64,000 nucleotides of DNA from Dichetophora obliterata (Eukaryota; Arthropoda; Insecta; Diptera; Sciomyzidae). The notes beneath the pieces are model-generated. The model made no database searches, had not been told where the DNA came from, and saw only the letters and a program-made list of their open reading frames with translations. The position numbers and the translations under genes were made by a program. The stretch is from assembly GCA_963920525.1 (NCBI GenBank), contig OY986439.1:209787906-209851905 (forward strand), read 5' to 3'. Within the stretch, counting starts at the first letter, position 1. Each line of letters opens with the position of its first letter. Shown here piece after piece: positions 56,565 through 64,000 of the stretch.

Positions 56565-59250
56565 TTATTTATTTATTTATTTATATAAATTCATCTACTG
56601 AGCTAAGCCCTTACAGATTACTTGAAATACTACCTTAAACTAAATTAACAAAAATACTTAGTCTAAGCTTGAGAGCACATAATGATTTCCTTTAGGTTAT
56701 TAATGAAAGTATCTCTATTAACGCTGAAGTCTAATTGATTCGCAAAATTTGTTGCAATTAGAGAGGCACCGAGAAAGAGGTTCATTAGAACCATAATTGG
56801 TTCTATGGTAAGGCGTATAGAATAAGTTCAGATCTATCAGATAACGCGCTTGGACATTGAATGGAATTAGGGCTAACAAATCGGGGGCTAACAAATAAAC
56901 CCTTAACCAACAGTATATTGTTAAAGATACGTCTATCAGATAAACTACTTCAACATTAAAGACGGCAGCGCACCCAATAAGTAGGCATAGTTTCCCAAGA
57001 GTATAGTCTTTTCAAGACAAATCTAGTGAATTTTTTTTTAAATATTCTCAATGCGGGTAATCGAAACCTCATAATTAGGATCCCGTACAACTGAAGTATA
57101 CTCAAGTAGAGATCTTATCAGACTGAAAAGGAGAGTCCTAGGTGTAAAAGGATCAAAAAATTTTCTGGAATTCCTTTTTAGAAACCCAAATTGGGAGTTA
57201 GCTTTTGCGATTATGTATTCCTAGTGAGTGTCAAAAGAAAATTTATAGTCAGAATAGACACCGAGGTCTTTACTTTGACTCAACCTGCAAAAACTATCAC
57301 TAGTGTCATATCTAAACTCATATACAATGGGAACTATTTTCCGACCAAAGGTGAGTACCTTACATTTTTCAAGGTTAAGATTAAGTTGGTTAGTATTACA
57401 CCATCGCATCAAAGAAGAAATATGTAGTGTCCGACTGTGTGTCCGTACAATCCTTAAGTTAAAGAAAAATCTTTAAATCATCAGCATATAAGACTTTTGG
57501 TAAACTTAAAAGACTGAGTAATATCACTGATGAATAAATTAAAAAGCAAAAGACCCAAGTGACTCCCCAGAGGAACACCGGATGTAACCTTTATAGGTCT
57601 GGAGAAATTTTCACCGATCTTGACAACTATATTTCTATCAATGAGATACGAGTGAATCCATTTTAAAAATTTTGAGTGAATGCCCTGTAATTCAAGTTTT
57701 ATTAAAAAAACAGTATGATTAACACTGTCAAAACTGCGAACCTTTTTCAATAGCGTTGATAGCAAAGTTGAAAAAAATAGCTAGGTTGGTACAGGTGAAT
57801 CTGTAGTGTTATCTTATTATTACATTTTAATATTGTTTCAATTGTATGTAAAACACTTTGTTTTAAAACCACTTAGTTTTTAAGTTCTTTTGTATTTTTT
57901 AGAATTAAGTTTTCATATTTTAAATGTATAAAAATATTTCAAAATTTTTCAGTATCTAATAAATTATTATTCAAATGTACAAATACAATTTTTATTATAT
58001 TTCACGTGAAAAAATATAATAAAAATTGTATTTGTACATTTGAATAATAATTTATTAGATACTGAAAAATTTTGAAATATTTTTATACATTTAAAATATG
58101 AAAACTTAATTCTAAAAAATACAAAAGAACTTAAAAACTAAGTGGTTTTAAAACAAAGTGTTTTACATACAATTGAAACAATATTAAAATGTAATAATAA
58201 GATAACACTAAATATTTCCACGAGAAAAAAAAATAAAAATTTGTTTGTATGTTTGAATAATAATTTATTAGATACTGAAAAATTTTGAAATATTTTTATA
58301 CATTTAAAATATGAAAACTTAATTCTAAAAAATACAAAAGAACTTAAAAACTAAGTGGTTTTAAAACAAAGTGTTTTACATACAATTGAAACAATATTAA
58401 AATGTAATAATAAGATAACACTACAAATCTACCTTTGAAAAATCCATGTTATTGCCAAATGATAAAACTGCGCACTTCAGCAAAAAGAAGCTTATTAACA
58501 ATTTTTCAAAGACTAGGAATGATTGATAGTTTGACGATAGGCCTATAGTTTTCAACCAAATATTTTTGGGCAGACTTAAAAATGGGTGTCACACAGGCAG
58601 TTTTCCACTCATTTATGAAGAAACCACAAGCAAGGGATTTGTTGAAAATCAATCCTAAAGCGATATGCAACGTAAGCTCACAATTTTTCAAGAACGCCGG
58701 AGGAATCAAGTCGAAACCCGCACTTTTAGAGCAGTCAAGGCTCAAAATGGCCTCCAGTACCTCCTTGTCTTTTATGTAAAAATTCCCAATGTTCAAAAAT
58801 CTCTGAGAAATTTCGAGGGATTAAAAACAGAACCAAAGAAATCAGCAACAAGTTCAATTGTCCTTTCACAACTACAAGACACTTCCCATCTATGCTGCAT
58901 TGATGCAGGAAGACCTGAAGATTTTTTTTTTATTATTCACGAATATCCAAAAAGATTTCGGGTTCCATCTAAGATTTCTCTCAATGGAATCAATATATTT
59001 CTTATACAAGAAGTTTGCCAAAAAGTCAGTTGACAGACCTGTTTTTTTTTTAACCTAGAATGAGCTTTGTTCCTTCGATTTTTTTAAGTTGACTAACCTT
59101 TGATTAAACCATGGGTGCTTAAACGAAGGTATTTTCTTTTTTAACGGAACGTACCGGTGTAGCCCCTCATTTATGATATACTTGAAATATGAGTACATGT
59201 CATTCAAATCCATATACCGAGATCATTTATATAGTTCGAAATCATTTTGG
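56565..59250 (-). pseudogene. Jockey-like LINE relic, copy 2, interrupted by a palindrome
   Basis: Minus strand, in order: an ERTIELVADFFGSVFNPS-like reading near 58850, reverse transcriptase fingers at 58796-58506 (LDCSKSAGFDLIPPAFLKN; VENYRPIVKLSIIPSL), then the insertion at 57804-58423, RSFDSVNHTVFLIKLEL (motif A region) and VTSGVPLGSHLGLLLFN (motif B) at 57765-57481, then MMRWCNTNQLNLNLEKCKV at 57412. A part around motif A is deleted relative to copy 1 (28070-29690). 3' end with AATCTGTAAGGGCTTAGC and (AAAT)n at about 56565-56620. The 5' limit is uncertain. Confidence 0.75.
57804..58423. mobile_element. Three-arm palindromic element inside the LINE
   Basis: 57804-58004 and 58007-58210 are almost perfectly inverse around a CACGTG centre (58003-58008). 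A further direct copy of the right arm follows (about 58243-58423). The ends read TAGTGTTATCTTATTATTAC. LINE sequence resumes on both sides. Arm identity is so high that the element is young or homogenised by gene conversion. No coding; target duplication not resolved. Confidence 0.85.
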
Positions 59251-60858
59251 AAATTTTTAATGCCAATTTGTTCGTTAACCGTCAATACTCATGAGTGTAA
59301 ACAAAAAAAATAAGATATCTTTATCTGCCGTCTTAAAATTAAAACTCCCTTTTCCAATTCCACGTGAAAAATCATTTAGAATTGAGCTTGTCTTGTTGAT
59401 ATGCCGTTGAACCAGGTAATAACCCTTATAACTAGTTTTTTCAGACCCATTTCCAACTTTAGGCTAAAGTTTTAACTTCTGAAGCAATTGCGAGCGGCCT
59501 AAAGGACGATTTTAGCAGGCCAACATCTACAAATATCTCACAAGATAATTATATATGAGAGTTATCGCTATTCTTGAATTATTCCTAAATCGTAACTCCC
59601 CCGCATAAAAAATAAAAAATAGCATTTTTAATTACCTTAAGATTTTTTCAATAAATTTCCGTTTCTCTGCTTTTTTAATTTTCGACCTTTGTTTAAGAAT
59701 TCTATTTTGCCAGACATCCTAATAAAAATATTTCAAAAAGCTGGCACCACAGGTCGTGGTATCACAATAATCTTTATATTACATCATTATGCTCAGCCCA
59801 ACATAAACAATAGCTACAAATATTAAATAACTTCAACTTCATACCTTAAAGTTATTTAAAACTTTTCGAAACAAGATGATTTGTAGAATCACTTTCTTTA
59901 ACTGCCAAGGCGCTAAATTTCTGTCAGCATTCACACTTATTTTCTAATATTTCTAATCTGTTGCGCACCTAGCTTTTAATCTTTCACACTGCTGATAAAA
60001 AGAACATTTTTAGCTAAATCATGGATTGTTTGCGTCTTTATTAGCCAGCTTTGGCTTTGGCCTTCAAATTCGGTGACGCTCTTTTCGTAATTGCAGCAAG
60101 CCGATTTTCAATTGCACATTCTTTTTTCGTCAAAAAAATATTTTATTTCAAAAAACCACGTTTTAACTACTCACACTTCTTTTTATTGAATAAATATACT
60201 TTTATATTATTACTTAATGCATTATTTTTATCACAGCACACAAAATTTCGTTTAACTTTTAATTTTTTTTATTACACTTCATTCAACACGCAACTCGTTT
60301 GTGAACAGCGGCTTAACATTAGATTCGGTAGACAGCTGTTAGTGACAGCCGGCGATGAGCTGTTCACAATAAGACTTCATATTTTCTGTAAAAAGGTTGC
60401 CATATTACTGCGTACTATAAAAACTCGCATTGCAAGGGACTTGTTGATATTTTTGTTTGTCTGTTATAGCAGATTGAATAAATTAATTTATTGGTAATTA
60501 AGTTTATGTTATTTAAAAATTATTTAAGGAATTATTTAACTTTAGGGTCCGGAGACTTATTTGTTCATTAACGTCCATTTGAAGCCCCTTAATTCAATGC
60601 CGCTTTGAAACTGTCACTCTCAAATGGTAACACACTTTCTCCACTTACAATAACTGATTTCATGCCAACTGTCAAATTGAATTTCATAATATTCAGATTT
60701 CATGCTATAATATTTTAGATAAAGTGCCCATCTCATGAAATTTAATTTTGGAATTGTTTGTAAAATTTTATTTCATTAATAATTGCTTGCATTCGCCATT
60801 CCATTTTATGTTTTTTCACTCTTTTAATGCTTTTGCAATATTTTTTGCTTTAAAAGTT
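59251..60858. other. Gene-free stretch
   Basis: A 148-codon frame at 60051-60497 consists largely of F/L/Y from T-rich DNA and shows no domain. Part of 59251-59500 could be LINE 5' sequence too decayed to read. Confidence 0.45.
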
Positions 60859-60874
60859 CTTAAAAATGCACACA

Positions 60875-61223
60875 ATAATAATAATAAACTTTCCATTTCA
60901 GCCCTTGGAAGGACTTTGACCTAGCTTCTGTTGATCAATTGTGTTGTGCGTGTTATTAAATGTTTGATCACAAATGACCGAGAACTGGACCTACATGTTT
61001 AATGCCGACTCCGAACGACTTATGTTCTCACGGAGCTTTACATGGCAATTTTTATGGCAGTTTAGCTTTACATGGTAGTTTGCCATTGTCTGCAGAGAGT
61101 TGACGACCGAACAGAAAAATGAATTCAATTGAAAAAACTTTGTCTTAGCTGGAATTGAACCTGGGCTACCGCAGTTCATTAGCTTAGGGACCACGCACTT
61201 TACCAACTAGGCTACGGCCGCCA
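60875..61223 (-). mobile_element. tRNA-derived SINE, copy 2, with 16-bp target duplication
   Basis: Same layout as 31776-32102: a GGCGGCCGTAGCCTAGTTGG head, GGTTCAATTCC B box, body, and (ATT)n tail. CTTAAAAATGCACACA (60859-60874) and the same with one change (61224-61239) flank it. It has an about 27-bp extra internal duplication (GGCAATTTTTATGGCAGTTT region). Confidence 0.8.
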
Positions 61224-61239
61224 CTTCAAAATGCACACA

Positions 61240-61938
61240 CTTAGATTTATTCAAGAAATATTTCAAGAGATAAATTTCATGATATGAACAATTTTATGAT
61301 ATGAGTGGTCTACGTTTGAGATATACTTATATCATGAAATTCAATTCGACAGTTCGCATGCAATCAAATATTGTAAGTGGAGACACTGTGTTAAGGAGAT
61401 AAAATTCGTTTCAAAAAATGACCATATCAAGTGTTTGAAAAAGGCCCAAGAAAAATGTTTTAAATCTTTTATAAGGTTGAAATGTGATATTTGAGGGGCA
61501 AAACTAGTTGGGATGTATAAGAAAAGGTTCCGTTTCGTTCAGGATTTTTTTTCGGTCAACATTAAAATAATTAATAAAAAAATCTTTTATTAGAAGAAAA
61601 TATTTTTTTTATGACAAAATATTGGATTAAATAGTGGTATACAGCAAAGTTGCGAGGGATCCAAACAACTTTTTGCCGTGATCACTGCTGCTCGTCATTG
61701 GATCCGAAAATAAATAAAAAGGGATCATTAGTTAATGAAATAATGCTCCTGATGAAAGAAGTGATTTGATAAAGTTTGATTTGTCGAAAAATGGAGGATT
61801 TTGAAAATTAAAGTTGCTTATTTGACCAAAACTTTACTCATATTTTTGGCAAAATAAAAATAATCTCAAAAATATCTTTCGTTCATCATGAGGACAATTG
61901 AATTGTCGCACGGTGCGCTTTTTTTAATTTTAGGATGG
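61240..61938. other. Gene-free stretch
   Basis: AT-rich. CATGAAATT/AATTTCATGATAT phrases near 60730 and 61270-61345 recur on both strands, suggesting that the SINE landed in an older inverted repeat. Not resolved. Confidence 0.35.
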
Positions 61939-62905
61939 CATTTGGGTTTTTTTTTTTTGTTAAATTTAAAAAAAAAATATTTTTATTCGTCAGGTTATAA
62001 AATATGTACTATTACTGTGGTATTAAAAACTTGATGTATTGCATGGGTTTTTTATAAAGTTCGTCAAAGTTTAAACTTTTAAATAAGCTCAATTAAACCC
62101 AAAAAATAAAGTCAAGTTTAAACAATAATAGCCTCGAGCACAAAATGTATTTCAAGGTTTTATTTTTTGGACTTTTTTATGTTTTAATCGTCATTGAATT
62201 TAATATAAAATACTATAGAAAATGTTAATAAGTAAAAATAGAAAAATTGTTAAAATATGACTGTCAATTTTTCAAGGAATGAAAGTTTAAGTAAAATTTA
62301 GTAGAAATATCTAGCTAATTAAGCATTATTAAAGTCGAAGGCTAAAACTATCATAAAATATCGTACTTCTACTTTCTGTTTATGTAAAACCCTGCTGCAT
62401 CTAGCTGCTATTAAGAAAAACCACTTAATTTGAAATTTTGCCCTAAAATGCACTGATTTTAAAGACATTTTGTAGGTACTTTTAATTTTAAACAAAAATG
62501 AAATAAAATTCATAATTAAAAAGAAGTTGTGATCTTATTTTGTATTAGCTACCATTTTTTTAAAATTTTTTTTAAATTTCGATAATTTGGTAATATTGTT
62601 TTATACGAGATGCATCTAAAAGTTATCCGATTTGAAATATTTTAGCATGAAGTATAAGTGAAGTTAAATAAACTAAATTTACACTTTAAAACATAAATAA
62701 GCAATTTTATGCGGGTTTTTTTTTTACTAAAAAAATAATATGGTTTGTATGGGAAGTAAGCGATGCAGTTGACCTAGAATTCTAATTTTTTACGTTTTTT
62801 AATTAAGCTTAGACTCATTTAAATTCCATGGCCCCAGCTTTTATAGTTTCTTAGATATTCAAGTGTCATCCTAAAATCGAAAAAAGAGCACTGTGTGCCG
62901 CAGAG
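61939..62905 (+). repeat. Unclassified dispersed repeat, copy 2 (without the MITE)
   Basis: Matches 15783-17015 in the same orientation. The MITE at 16319-16619 is missing here at about 62465-62480, so this copy shows the empty site. No coding. Confidence 0.6.
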
Positions 62906-64000
62906 ATGGGAATATTTTCATATATTCTAAGTTTCCAATAAGAGCTCATATGGCAAAACAAACTAACGCAGAATTCTCTTATTGTACGGATTCATGTCAT
63001 TCTGAATAAAAAACCACTTGGTTTTCATAAAATGAAACTGCACTGCATTTATTTATTTGAGAAGATCACATTTATATAGTATAATATTAAATCGTAAAAG
63101 CGGAAATTAGCTTCCATGGATTTTAAAATTTTCACGGAAATTTTAGCCCACGGGAGGTGGGCGTAGCTGGTGTGGGCGGATTTCAACAATTTTTATTAGC
63201 ATACATATTTTTACCAAGATACACATGTTTACCTAGTTTCATCCAATCACACTACTTTTGGACTTTTGGCCACCAAACCGGCCTGGTTGGACCACTGTGC
63301 ATTGGTCAGAACTTTTGTTATGAATATTTCTAGGCCTACGAACCTCAATAAAATAAGATTTGAAATAATTCTTCTGCAGAGTTGGTTTACGGTCAAACTT
63401 TAAAGTTACCAGGGGTTGTTGTGAAGTTATTCCAAATAATGATTATATAAACACGGATCATACTCTTCGAAAATTAAGAGAACATTTTTCTAAAATCAGT
63501 TCAAATTGTGAATTTAAAAAAATCAGTGAATTGTTCATCATAATAATAATAAAAAATGCATTCCAAAATCATTGAGTACTCGTGAATATGTTTTTATAAA
63601 AATTAATCGTTTATCTTCCACAACCGTTTAAAGGACCCTTTAAAAGTAATTAAAAAATTAATTAAGTAAAAGTGTTAAACACGAGAAAACATTTCAGATA
63701 CAATAAGGTAACACAATAAAATCTGTCTCCATTGATCACCTCAAACCAGCATACACTAATACAACAACACAAATACACAATGCCACTTCTTCAAATAATT
63801 CTTTTAAAAAAATAGAGTTACTTTTAGTATTACTTAAGTATTTAATTGGAGGTGATATTTATAGTATCCGCATTATTTTTATAGTATTAACTTGGTTAAC
63901 TTTTTTACTTTACGTTTAATTTTGTTTGTTATTTAAAAAAATAGTTAAAAACAAAAAATTGAAGTAAGAATAAAAATTTTCATAATAAAAAATATTATCA
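62906..64000. other. Gene-free stretch to window end
   Basis: At 63110-63300 GC is higher (GGGAGGTGGGCGTAGCTGGT; ACCAAACCGGCCTGGTTGGA) in a pattern common in dispersed fly repeats, but no second copy is in the window. The rest is AT-rich. Confidence 0.4.

Noticed and set aside
60051..60497. 148-codon frame
   Set aside because: Composition is F/L/Y/S-rich from T-rich DNA and no motif is recognisable.

Overview
This is an AT-rich nuclear window from an insect, most likely a fly. The evidence is short 60-80 bp introns with GT/AG ends, an arthropod-type Coq8 and FAD synthase, and many Tc1/mariner, Helitron, RTE-like, Jockey-like and RNase-H-bearing LINE relics. Tephritid or another acalyptrate fly is my inference; nothing in the window proves it.
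Only two host genes can be defended, both on the minus strand. Coq8 (41517-43891, six exons, 678 aa) is the UbiB-family atypical kinase of mitochondrial coenzyme Q synthesis. A single-domain FAD synthase (49044-49885, three exons, 233 aa) makes FAD from FMN. Both serve respiratory cofactor supply, but they sit about 5 kb apart with a long-TIR transposon upstream of Coq8, and nothing suggests co-regulation. A GC-richer stretch at 33340-34200 may be the promoter and untranslated first exon of a third gene lying outside the window.
Everything else is repeat or featureless AT-rich DNA. 1-8 kb: SINE fragments, a Helitron (4033-5161) abutting a mariner (5173-6487), and a near-perfect hairpin (7192-7440). 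8.2-13.7 kb: an unbroken chain of nested elements, including a Mutator-style foldback with a 9-bp TSD inside another TIR element, and a Helitron with 118-bp tandem repeats inside a third. 14.2-15.7 kb: a foldback split by a 5'-truncated RTE-like LINE. 15.8-17.0 kb: an unclassified repeat carrying a MITE, with a second copy lacking the MITE at 61.9-62.9 kb. 17.9-19.5 kb: a TA-flanked element holding a small SAM-like ORF. 21.1-25.1 kb: a Tc1 element with an RTE-like LINE inserted exactly at its transposase stop codon. 25.2-29.7 kb: opposed and nested LINE relics. 31.8-32.1 and 60.9-61.2 kb: two SINE copies with target duplications. 34.8-36.3 kb: a minisatellite. 37.5-41.5 kb: foldbacks, MITEs and a Cys-rich transposase-like remnant. 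44.6-46.0 kb: a long-TIR element. 46.6-54.3 kb: MITEs and a Helitron-like element. 56.6-59.3 kb: a Jockey-like LINE broken by a three-arm palindrome.
The main message is depth of nesting: several insertions can be ordered in time from target duplications and split arms. Coordinates of repeat edges are by eye; exon borders were checked by reading frame.
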